Below are positions 6,645 through 14,011 of a stretch of DNA of 14,038 bases, piece after piece. The notes beneath the pieces are model-generated. The model saw nothing but the letters and a program-made list of their open reading frames with translations, ran no database searches and was not told the origin of the DNA. Position 1 is the stretch's first letter; each line of letters begins with the position of its first letter. Location: the NCBI GenBank assembly GCA_902465215.1, contig CABQMM010000007.1, positions 1-14,038 of the forward strand. Reading direction: 5' to 3'. This DNA is from an uncultured Bacillota bacterium. Its GTDB lineage: Bacteria > Bacillota > Clostridia > Peptostreptococcales > Anaerovoracaceae. A program made the position numbers and the translations under genes.

Positions 6645-8689
6645 AAAACATATTTTGGATTTTCAGACGGGATTTGAAAAGAATAAGCGGAAATTTTGTG
6701 GCGGTCATCGTGATTTTCGGAATGTGCATCGTTCCGGCGCTGTACGCATGGTTTAATATTGCCGCAAATATGAACCCTTATGAAAATACTTCAGGCATTC
6801 ATATCGCAGTGGCAAACTGCGACGCGGGAACCGAAAACGAGAGCATCGGCAGCTTGAATGCGGGGAAAAGCATGATTGAAAACCTGAAGGAAAACGATAC
6901 GCTGGGCTGGGTGTTCACGGATGAAGAGGAGGCAGTCAGCGGCGTGCGTTCAGGGGAATATTACGCGGCACTTATCATACCGGAAGATTTCAGCGAGGAT
7001 TTGGTGAGCGTGCTTTCCGGCAAGATCCAAAGGCCGAAGATTCAGTATTATCTGAACGAAAAGAAAAATGCGATTGCGCCGAAGGTAACGGATACCGGAG
7101 CAACGACAATTCAGCAGGAGGTAAACGCGACGTTCGTATCGGTCGCGACCGAAGCGGTGACGGAGCTTTTGGAAGAAGCCGCAAAGACGCTTTCAACAGA
7201 CATATCGCAGATAAACGATGGAGCAGTTGACGAGATTGATAAAGCCTCAGAAAAGCTGAAAACGGCAGAGGACAATTTAAAGAAGCATTATCGCAGTGAA
7301 CAAGAAAATGCGCAGATGACGCAGAAAACCTATCAGACGATAGACAGCGCGGAAGAGGCGGCAAAGAGCGGAGCGAAGACGCTTCGCCTGACAAAGGATT
7401 CTTTGGCGGAAAAACTGGCACAGAGCCTTGATGATATGCAGCCAGCATTTGCGAAAATGCGGACGCTGATGCAGCAGACAGAAAACGCTGCAAATCAGGC
7501 ATCCGGAATGCTGGAGACGACAAGTGATACCATGGAAAGAGCAAGAGAAAAGCTTTCAGGTGTGCAGGATGACCTGACGGCACTGAAAAGTGCGACGATT
7601 TACAGCCATCTTTTAGAGCTTGCAGACGGCTCAGCAATTGACAATGAGGCGATTTCGGAATTCGTTTCCTCTCCGGTCAGCGTACAGACGAAAACGCTGT
7701 ATCCGGTCAAGAATTACGGGACTGCGATGACGCCGTTTTATACGAATCTGGCGCTTTGGGTAAGCGGAATCGTGCTGATTGCCCTTTTAAAAATGGAAGT
7801 CGACAGAGATGAAAAGCTGAAGAATATGACGGCGACGCAGGGCTACTTCGGACGCTGGATGACCTTTATGCTGTTTGCGTGCATACAGGCGGTTATTATT
7901 TGTATCGGTGACCTGGTTATTTTCGATGTGCAGTGCGAAAATGTTCCGGCATTTTTCGGAGCGGCGCTGATGGCTTCGTTTGTCTATGTCAATTTGATTT
8001 ACGCGCTGGCGATTACCTTTAAGCATACGGGAAAGGCAATCTGCGTGCTTTTGGTTATTTTGCAGATACCCGGAAGCGCGGGAACCTACCCGATTGAGAT
8101 GACGCCGGGATTTTTCCGCGCTCTGCATCCGCTGCTTCCGTTCACCTATGGAATTAACGCGATGCGGGAAGCGATGGCGGGAATGTACGAAAACGCTTAC
8201 TGGAAATACCTGTTTGCGCTGGCACTCTTTTTGCCGATTGCGTTTCTCATCGGCCTTGGAATCCGTCCGCTGATGTTGAATCTCAACCGTATGTTCGATA
8301 AAAAACTGGAAGAGACGGGCCTGATGATTTGCGAAGAAAACGGGATGACGAGAGAAAGGCTGAACTTTTCCTCGGCTCTGGAAATTTTGGCGGGACAGGA
8401 AGAGTTCCGCGATAAAATGATACAAAAAGCGAAAAAATTTGAGGAAAATTACAAGAAGCTGAAGGCGGCGGGGATTTTGCTGATTTTGATTCTGCCGTTG
8501 ATTTTCCTGATTTTAATGTTCAGCGTGAGCTCGAAGATGGTATTTCTCGTGCTTTGGATTGCGTCCATCGTGGCGGTGGTCTTGTACCTGATTATCATTG
8601 AGTTTTTGCACGACAGTCTGGAAAGAAAGCTTCGCTTTGCTGAGAAGAGCAAGGATGAGCTGATTACATCCATGAAAGGGAGGGCGTAA
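6641..8689 (+). CDS. YhgE/Pip family membrane protein (first of tandem pair)
   Basis: 682 residues. The N-terminus (FRRDLKRISGN... then IVPALYAWFNIAANMNPYEN at 30-49) is the hallmark of the YhgE/Pip N-terminal domain, with one membrane segment followed by an extracellular region. Residues about 170-335 are rich in Ala, Glu, Lys and Gln and probably coiled-coil. The C-terminal domain (about 355-545, starting PVKNYGTAMTPFY) has several ABC-2-permease-like membrane segments and the GTYPIEMTP...LLPFTYGINAMRE block (481-509). An extra tail (about 575-682) adds two more membrane segments flanked by charged helices. Family members include the Lactococcus phage infection protein Pip; the cellular role is unclear. 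ATG 6641 is chosen because it overlaps the upstream stop as ATGA and follows GGAGAGGA (6623-6630); an in-frame TTG at 6608 is less likely. Confidence 0.88.
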   Translation: MKNIFWIFRRDLKRISGNFVAVIVIFGMCIVPALYAWFNIAANMNPYENTSGIHIAVANCDAGTENESIGSLNAGKSMIENLKENDTLGWVFTDEEEAVSGVRSGEYYAALIIPEDFSEDLVSVLSGKIQRPKIQYYLNEKKNAIAPKVTDTGATTIQQEVNATFVSVATEAVTELLEEAAKTLSTDISQINDGAVDEIDKASEKLKTAEDNLKKHYRSEQENAQMTQKTYQTIDSAEEAAKSGAKTLRLTKDSLAEKLAQSLDDMQPAFAKMRTLMQQTENAANQASGMLETTSDTMERAREKLSGVQDDLTALKSATIYSHLLELADGSAIDNEAISEFVSSPVSVQTKTLYPVKNYGTAMTPFYTNLALWVSGIVLIALLKMEVDRDEKLKNMTATQGYFGRWMTFMLFACIQAVIICIGDLVIFDVQCENVPAFFGAALMASFVYVNLIYALAITFKHTGKAICVLLVILQIPGSAGTYPIEMTPGFFRALHPLLPFTYGINAMREAMAGMYENAYWKYLFALALFLPIAFLIGLGIRPLMLNLNRMFDKKLEETGLMICEENGMTRERLNFSSALEILAGQEEFRDKMIQKAKKFEENYKKLKAAGILLILILPLIFLILMFSVSSKMVFLVLWIASIVAVVLYLIIIEFLHDSLERKLRFAEKSKDELITSMKGRA

Positions 8690-8691
8690 AA

Positions 8692-10890
8692 ATGGTAGAT
8701 AAAAAAGGTTCTCTCAATATTTGGAAAATTTTCAGCGGAGATATGAAAAAAATCCGCAATAATACGATGGCGTGGATTGTGATTCTGGGTCTGACGATTG
8801 TGCCGTCTCTGTACGCATGGTTCAATATCGCCGCGAGCTGGGATCCGTATGCGAACACCGGAAACCTTAAAGTTGCGGTTGCCAGTGTGGACGAGGGATA
8901 CAGCGGCGAGCTGACCGCCATCAACCTCAATATCGGCGACAAGGTGATTTCCTCGCTGCGGGAAAACGACGCACTGGACTGGGTATTTACGACGGAAAAG
9001 GAAGCGATTCAGGGCGTGAAGGACGGGTCGTATTATGCGGCGCTGGTGATTCCGGAAAGCTTCAGCCGCGACATGATGAGTTTTTTTACGCCGGATGTGC
9101 ACCGCTCGGATATTCTCTATTATCTGAATGAGAAGGAAAACGCGATTGCGCCGAAGATTACAAACAAAGGCGCGGGTGCGGTGAAAAATCAGATTGATGA
9201 GATTTTCGCAAAGAGCATTACAGAGGTTGCGCTCGAGGTCACGGGCAGCCTTTCAAACATTCTGGAAAAAGGTGATGCTGACCGCTATATGAATAATTTT
9301 CTCGATCATTTCGACTCTGCGGCGCAGGAGGTTACCGAGAGTGCGGAGACCATCGAAAGTTTCGCGCTTTTGACGGAATCGCTTGCAGAGGTTGCGAACA
9401 CTGCGGCGGAGCTGACGGCGCAGATGACGGAAAACGCAGGGAAAAATCAGTCTTTGCTTGCGGAAGGAACGGATAAAATCAATGACGCCGCTCAAAAACT
9501 GCAGGACGCAAGCACGAAACTGGGAAAAACGCTTGATAAGGTGACGGAGTTTTATGACAGCACAGCGAAAAAACTGGATGAAATTATTGAACTTTTGAAC
9601 GAGGATGCAGACGCTGCAATAAAAAAACTCAGGGAACTCGAGCAAAATGTGGATAAGATGACGCAGACACTTATCTCTCTGCGCAGCGACCTGGAGGAAA
9701 TCGATGCGCAGATTCCTGAAGAACAGACAATTCTGAAAGCGGCAGTCGAAAAACTGACAGAGCACACAAATGATTTGATTGACAGACAGAAAAATTTTGC
9801 CGCCGCACTCAGAGAAGCAGCGGATAAAATCCAGTTGGCAATCACAAAGGTCAATGATGCACAGGTTGTCTGCAGGCATTTGCGCGCAGATGTTGATAAG
9901 ATTCGCGCGGAGTATGAAAACGATGTCGAGCCTGCTATTCTGGAGCTTTGCAGCGCGATGACCGAGACGAACGGCGCGCTCAGCAAAGTCTTTGACAGCC
10001 TCGATTTGCTCGCGCCGGATCTGGAAGAAGGGGTAGGCGCAGCGGCGCTCAATCTCAGCGATACTGCCAAAGCGCTTCACGATGCGGCAAAGACGATGAA
10101 AAGCGAAGGGAAGGACTTGCAGAGAACCGCAAAGGATTTACGGACGGCAGTTCAGAGCGGCGAGTCTGAAACCGTGCGCGAGCTTCTTGGCAGCGATACG
10201 CAGACAATCAGTGCCTTTCTTTCCGCGCCGGTGGATCTCGACACGAAGGCAATGTATCCGGTGGAAAATTACGGCTCTGCCATGGCACCGTTCTATTCAG
10301 TGCTTGCAATCTGGGTTGGCGCAATAGTTCTGGTAGCCATGCTGAAGGTCAACCTCGACGAAGAACGGAAGCGGGAACTGGAGGACTTGAAAAATCATCA
10401 GATGTATTTAGGAAGAATGATTTTCTTCCTGATTATGGGGCTTCTGCAAAGCGGACTGGTGTGTCTCGGTGATCTGTTCTTCCTTGAAATCCAGTGCGAA
10501 CATCCGCTGTACTTCCTGTTTGCCGGATGGATAACGGGAATTGTGTTCACGATTATTATGTACACACTGACGATTTCCTTCGGTGATGTCGGAAAAGCGG
10601 TTGCTGTCGTGCTTCTGGTAATTCAGGTAGCAGGTTCGGGCGGAACCTTCCCGATTGAAATGACGCCGCAGTTTTTCCAAAGCGTATATAAGCTGCTTCC
10701 ATTTACGCACGCTATGAGCGCAATGCGTGAATGCATCGGAGGTTTTTATGAAAATACCTATTGGATTTCTCTTGGATATTTAGGGATTTATGTGATTATA
10801 TTCCTGTTTATAGGACTGGTACTGAGAAAGCCAATTATCCGGCTGAATGAGAAATTTACCGAGAAGCTGGAAAGCACGAAGCTGATGTAG
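8692..10890 (+). CDS. YhgE/Pip family membrane protein (second of tandem pair)
   Basis: 732 residues, a diverged paralogue of the preceding gene. The N-terminal signature recurs (IVPSLYAWFNIAASWDPYAN at 36-55), as do the YYLNEKENAIAPKIT segment (143-157) and the C-terminal block (PVENYGSAMAPFY, then GTFPIEMTPQFFQ and LLPFTHAMSAMRE). The central helical region (about 195-505) is roughly twice as long as in its neighbour and is rich in heptad-like Ala/Leu/Lys/Glu patterns, predicting a long extracellular stalk. It lacks the extra C-terminal two-membrane-segment tail of the first copy and ends at KLESTKLM. Only two bases separate it from the upstream stop, and its AGGGAGGG site lies within that gene's last codons, so the two are probably translated together and may form a hetero-oligomer (inference). 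Confidence 0.88.
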   Translation: MVDKKGSLNIWKIFSGDMKKIRNNTMAWIVILGLTIVPSLYAWFNIAASWDPYANTGNLKVAVASVDEGYSGELTAINLNIGDKVISSLRENDALDWVFTTEKEAIQGVKDGSYYAALVIPESFSRDMMSFFTPDVHRSDILYYLNEKENAIAPKITNKGAGAVKNQIDEIFAKSITEVALEVTGSLSNILEKGDADRYMNNFLDHFDSAAQEVTESAETIESFALLTESLAEVANTAAELTAQMTENAGKNQSLLAEGTDKINDAAQKLQDASTKLGKTLDKVTEFYDSTAKKLDEIIELLNEDADAAIKKLRELEQNVDKMTQTLISLRSDLEEIDAQIPEEQTILKAAVEKLTEHTNDLIDRQKNFAAALREAADKIQLAITKVNDAQVVCRHLRADVDKIRAEYENDVEPAILELCSAMTETNGALSKVFDSLDLLAPDLEEGVGAAALNLSDTAKALHDAAKTMKSEGKDLQRTAKDLRTAVQSGESETVRELLGSDTQTISAFLSAPVDLDTKAMYPVENYGSAMAPFYSVLAIWVGAIVLVAMLKVNLDEERKRELEDLKNHQMYLGRMIFFLIMGLLQSGLVCLGDLFFLEIQCEHPLYFLFAGWITGIVFTIIMYTLTISFGDVGKAVAVVLLVIQVAGSGGTFPIEMTPQFFQSVYKLLPFTHAMSAMRECIGGFYENTYWISLGYLGIYVIIFLFIGLVLRKPIIRLNEKFTEKLESTKLM

Positions 10891-10899
10891 GAGAAGAAG

Positions 10900-13851
10900 A
10901 TGCAAAGTAAATTTATTACATTGGGAATTCTGGCGCATGTAGATGCGGGCAAAACAACTTTATCAGAGGCGATTCTCTACCTGACCGGAGCGATTCGGAA
11001 GGCCGGGCGTGTCGACCATAAGGACGCGTTTCTGGATACGGATGAGATTGAACGGCAGCGCGGCATTACGGTCTACGCCAAAGAAGCACGGTTTTCGATT
11101 GGCGAAAAGCAGTTTGCATTGCTTGACACGCCCGGTCACACGGATTTCAGCAGTGAGATGGAGCGGACGCTCCAGGTGCTGGACTATGCGGTTTTGGTCG
11201 TGAGCGGAGCAGACGGCGTGCAGGCGCATACGATGACGCTCTGGAAGCTGCTGGCACATTACGGGATTCCGGTTTTTGTATTTGCAAATAAGATGGATCA
11301 GCCGTCTGCGGAGCGGAGAAAACTTCTGAAAGAGCTTTCCGAGCAGCTTGGCGGCGGTGTTTTCGCCGATTTCGGCGGAGCTCGTGGCAGTGAGGCTGGG
11401 ACTGGCGGCTGTGCTGAGAATGGGGTGGGCCGCAAGATGCATGCCAACTCGGATAGTGGTGCGGGCGGCTCTGCGGATGGTGAGCCCGTGGCGGGCCGCA
11501 AGATGCGTGCCAGCTTGGATGGCGTCGGGGCTTTGGATGGCCTTGGAGCTGGCGGGCTTGGTGAACGAAAGATGCGTGCCAACGCGCCCGCCGGATGCTG
11601 GGTGTTTGACGAGACGAATGCGGAAGAAATTGCCGCCGCCAATGAGACGCTGATGGAAGAATATCTGACAGACGGCTCATTCTGTGAGGAAAGTCTCCTT
11701 ATGGCAGTCGCAAAGCGCGAGCTGTTTCCGGTTTTCTTCGGCTCGGCGCTGAAGATGGAGGGCGTGGCCGAATTCCTCGACGCGCTCGGACGATTGACGG
11801 CAGGGCGCGAGTGCGGAGAGGGTTTCGGCGCGCGCGTCTATAAAATCGGCAGGGACAAGCAGGGCAGCCGTATGTCCTATCTGCGGGTGACGGGCGGAAT
11901 CCTTCGCAACAAGATGGTGCTGGAAAGCGGCGAGAAGATTGAGCAAATCCGCCTGTACAGCGGCGACCGCTTTCAGACGGTGCAAAGCGCACAGGCAGGA
12001 ATGGTCTGCGCGGTTTTGGGTCTTTCCCAAACCTTCGCGGGACAGGGGCTCGGCTGTGAAAGCGGTAAAGCGGAACCGCTTTTGACGCCGACGCTCACTT
12101 ATGAGCTGATTCTGCCGCCGGGACAGGACCCGGTCACAGCCTTACAAAAACTTCGTCTTTTAGAGGAAGAGGAGCCGAGTCTGCGAATTGTCTGGAACGA
12201 GGAGCCGGCGCAGATTCACATCCAGGTCATGGGCGAGCTCGAGCTGGAAATCTTAAAACATCAGATTGCCAAGCGCTTTGATATGGATGTATCCTTCGGC
12301 TCCGGCGGTATTCTATATAAAGAAACGATTGCTTCTCCTGTAATCGGCGTCGGGCACTACGAGCCGCTGCGCCATTACGCGGAAGTGCAGCTTTTGCTGG
12401 AGCCGCTGCCCGCAGGCAGCGGGCTGGTCTTTGACAGTCTGGTGAGTGAGGACAAATTCGCCCGGAACTGGCAGAGGCTTGTCCTGACGCACCTTCAGGA
12501 AAGACTGCACAAAGGGGTTCTGACAGGTTCGGAAATTACGGACATGAAAATCTCCATAGTGGCAGGGCGCGCCCATCCGAAGCACACGGAGGGCGGTGAC
12601 TTCCGGCAGGCAACCTACCGAGCCCTCCGTCAGGGGCTTCGGAAGGCGGAAAGCGTGCTGCTGGAGCCTGTGTGCGCTTTCCGCCTACGGCTTCCGCAGG
12701 AAGCCGTAGGGCGCGCGCTGACGGATTTGCAGCGAATGGGAGCAAATCCGACTTTAGAGGAAGCGGAGCTGATTACGGGAATCGGGCCGCTCGCGACACT
12801 GAAGGACTATGCGAAAGAGGTTGCGGCGTATACGAAAGGCATGGGTCTTTTTTCCACTATGCCCGCAGGCTATCAGCCATGCCACAATCAGGAAGAAGTT
12901 GTAGCGGCGTGTGGCTACCGTGCCGACGCTGATCTTGAAAATCCGACGGGATCGGTATTTTGTGAGCACGGGGCGGCGCTTTTCGTAAACTGGGATGAAG
13001 TGGATGCAGTGGCGCATCTAAAGCCTGAAGTGACGGTGCGCGCAGACGGCAGCATTGCGCTCAAGGCCGAAGATGCTGCCGAAGAAGAGGCAGACACTGG
13101 AAATACAGGAAAGGAAGGAAGCCGTAGGGGGCATGGAAACGGCAGCGACAGCATAAAAGCCGGAAATGACGAATTAGAAGCGATTTTCCTGCGAACTTAC
13201 GGAAAAAGCAAGCGCGATGAGGCTTTGCGAAGAGAACACATGAGCCGCAAGACGCAAGGCGGCAGCACAAAGAACATTCCAAAGTCAGAACAGATATCCG
13301 GATCTGCTTCCGCCGCACGGATTTCCCCAAAATCCGCCAAGGCACCCGCCCAAAAGCCTCTGTATGTCATCGACGGCTACAATGTAATTTTTGCTTGGGA
13401 AGAGCTTGCGGAACTGGCGAAGCTGAATATCGACTCTGCGAGGGAGGCCTTGATTGATACCCTAAAAAATTACATGGGATACCGCAATGTTGACATTGTT
13501 TTGGTCTTTGACGGCTACAAGGTGGCAGGCAACCCCGGCACGAAAACTTCCTATGAGAAAATGAGCGGAGACGCGGCACTTCTGCAGGTCGTGTATACAA
13601 GAGAAGCGCAGACAGCGGATCGCTTTATTGAGAAGACCGTGTATGAAATCGGCAGGAAACGTCAAATCACAGTCGTAACTTCCGACCGCCCGGTGCAGAT
13701 GGCGGCACTCGGAGACGGTGCAACGCGCATGTCCGCACGGGAATTCTTCGCAGAGGTTGCAAGTGCCGATTCCGACATCAGGGAGTACCTGCGCCGCCGG
13801 ATCGTACAGCGAAACCGCCCATTCGAAGGTTTAAATACGAAAAAAGAATGA
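10900..13851 (+). CDS. TetM/EF-G-like translational GTPase fused to a C-terminal NYN (YacP/Rae1-like) nuclease domain
   Basis: 983 residues; TetM-type proteins have about 640. G-domain motifs: AHVDAGKT (12-19), RGIT (54-57), DTPGH (76-80), NKMD (130-133), GSA (281-283). Domain II is about 305-390, domain III about 398-470 (MGELELEI at 444-451), domain IV about 472-585 (HYAEVQ, then GRAHPKHTEGGDFRQATYRA), domain V about 586-660. A charged low-complexity linker (about 715-815) leads to residues 818-965, a YacP-like NYN domain with candidate metal-binding acids D825 (VIDGYN), D871 (LVFDGYK), D907 (TADRF) and D929 (TSDR). Rae1/YacP of B. subtilis is a ribosome-dependent endoribonuclease. A glycine-rich repeat insertion lies at about 160-231. 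AGGAG (10889-10893) overlaps the upstream stop and sets the start. It is probably a ribosome-acting housekeeping factor; tetracycline resistance is not supported by context. Confidence 0.92.
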   Translation: MQSKFITLGILAHVDAGKTTLSEAILYLTGAIRKAGRVDHKDAFLDTDEIERQRGITVYAKEARFSIGEKQFALLDTPGHTDFSSEMERTLQVLDYAVLVVSGADGVQAHTMTLWKLLAHYGIPVFVFANKMDQPSAERRKLLKELSEQLGGGVFADFGGARGSEAGTGGCAENGVGRKMHANSDSGAGGSADGEPVAGRKMRASLDGVGALDGLGAGGLGERKMRANAPAGCWVFDETNAEEIAAANETLMEEYLTDGSFCEESLLMAVAKRELFPVFFGSALKMEGVAEFLDALGRLTAGRECGEGFGARVYKIGRDKQGSRMSYLRVTGGILRNKMVLESGEKIEQIRLYSGDRFQTVQSAQAGMVCAVLGLSQTFAGQGLGCESGKAEPLLTPTLTYELILPPGQDPVTALQKLRLLEEEEPSLRIVWNEEPAQIHIQVMGELELEILKHQIAKRFDMDVSFGSGGILYKETIASPVIGVGHYEPLRHYAEVQLLLEPLPAGSGLVFDSLVSEDKFARNWQRLVLTHLQERLHKGVLTGSEITDMKISIVAGRAHPKHTEGGDFRQATYRALRQGLRKAESVLLEPVCAFRLRLPQEAVGRALTDLQRMGANPTLEEAELITGIGPLATLKDYAKEVAAYTKGMGLFSTMPAGYQPCHNQEEVVAACGYRADADLENPTGSVFCEHGAALFVNWDEVDAVAHLKPEVTVRADGSIALKAEDAAEEEADTGNTGKEGSRRGHGNGSDSIKAGNDELEAIFLRTYGKSKRDEALRREHMSRKTQGGSTKNIPKSEQISGSASAARISPKSAKAPAQKPLYVIDGYNVIFAWEELAELAKLNIDSAREALIDTLKNYMGYRNVDIVLVFDGYKVAGNPGTKTSYEKMSGDAALLQVVYTREAQTADRFIEKTVYEIGRKRQITVVTSDRPVQMAALGDGATRMSAREFFAEVASADSDIREYLRRRIVQRNRPFEGLNTKKE
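11427..11583 (+). repeat. Three degenerate in-frame tandem repeats inside the GTPase G domain
   Basis: A core close to CGCAAGATGCRTGCCARC occurs at about 11431-11448, 11497-11514 and, with a diverged 5' end, 11566-11583. The copies are spaced by 66 and 69 bases, exactly 22 and 23 codons. They encode RKMHAN, RKMRAS and RKMRAN separated by Gly/Ala/Asp-rich spacers. They sit between the NKMD and GSA motifs, where family members normally have a short segment and where EF-G carries its G' subdomain. The glycine-rich composition differs sharply from the flanking conserved protein, so this is probably an expanded or inserted element. Confidence 0.7.
12684..12710 (+). repeat. Perfect 12-bp palindrome with 3-base loop inside the GTPase gene
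   Basis: CCTACGGCTTCC (12684-12695), loop GCA, then GGAAGCCGTAGG (12699-12710). The arms are exact reverse complements, and two more base pairs form outside if one base is bulged. It encodes residues 595-604 (RLRLPQEAVG) of domain V, a segment that looks normal for the family, so it appears to arise through codon choice (for example the uncommon Leu codon CTA) and not through added residues. No U-tract follows, so it is not a terminator. Confidence 0.7.
13117..13128 (+). repeat. Third copy of the palindrome arm in the interdomain linker
   Basis: GGAAGCCGTAGG is identical to the right arm of the palindrome at 12699-12710 but is read in a different frame (encoding Gly-Ser-Arg-Arg in the low-complexity linker). 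A given 12-mer is not expected to recur by chance in 14 kb. It lacks the inverted partner nearby, so no hairpin forms here. Confidence 0.5.
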
Positions 13852-13862
13852 TTTTCTCTTAA

Positions 13863-13909
13863 CTGCCGCTGCACACGGACGGCAGGGTTGTGACAAAGCC
13901 CGACACAAC
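13863..13909 (+). other. Two consecutive small hairpins in the 3' UTR
   Basis: CTGCCG (13863-13868) pairs with CGGCAG (13880-13885), and GTTGTG (13887-13892) pairs with CACAAC (13904-13909). Each is a 6-bp stem with an 11-base loop, one base apart. Neither has a U-tract. The rest of the stretch 13852-13976 is A-rich (several runs of five to seven A) with no start codon plus ribosome binding site that I can support. The hairpins could be mRNA 3'-end structure or simple coincidence. Confidence 0.3.
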
Positions 13910-13976
13910 GCGGAATTTACAAAAAGAGGAAAGAACGAGCGAAAAAATCAAAAAAATTAAAAAAAACTTTCATTTT

Positions 13977-14011
13977 CCCACCCTTTTTGGCAAAAAGGGT
14001 GGGGCTTTTTT
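13977..14011 (+). terminator. Strong intrinsic terminator of the nine-gene run
   Basis: CCCACCCTTTTT (13977-13988), loop GGC, then AAAAAGGGTGGG (13992-14003) form a perfect 12-bp stem, followed by GC and six T (14006-14011). This is a textbook rho-independent terminator 125 bases after the GTPase-NYN stop. Read on the minus strand, the T-rich tract begins only about ten bases after the stem, so termination in that direction would be weak. The remaining 27 bases to the window end show nothing assignable. Confidence 0.9.

Noticed and set aside
6990..8425. Minus-strand open frames opposite the first YhgE/Pip gene
   Set aside because: No recognisable domains or ribosome binding sites, and fully antisense to a well-supported gene.
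9253..10080. Long Cys/Arg/Phe-rich open frame on the minus strand
   Set aside because: It is antisense to the coiled-coil region of the second YhgE/Pip protein, whose repetitive Ala/Glu/Lys codons leave the opposite strand open; no ribosome binding site supports it.
10900..12900. Annotation as an acquired tetracycline-resistance gene (tetM/O/W)
   Set aside because: The GTPase core is related, but the domain IV tip differs, a NYN domain is attached, and there is no mobile context or leader attenuator.
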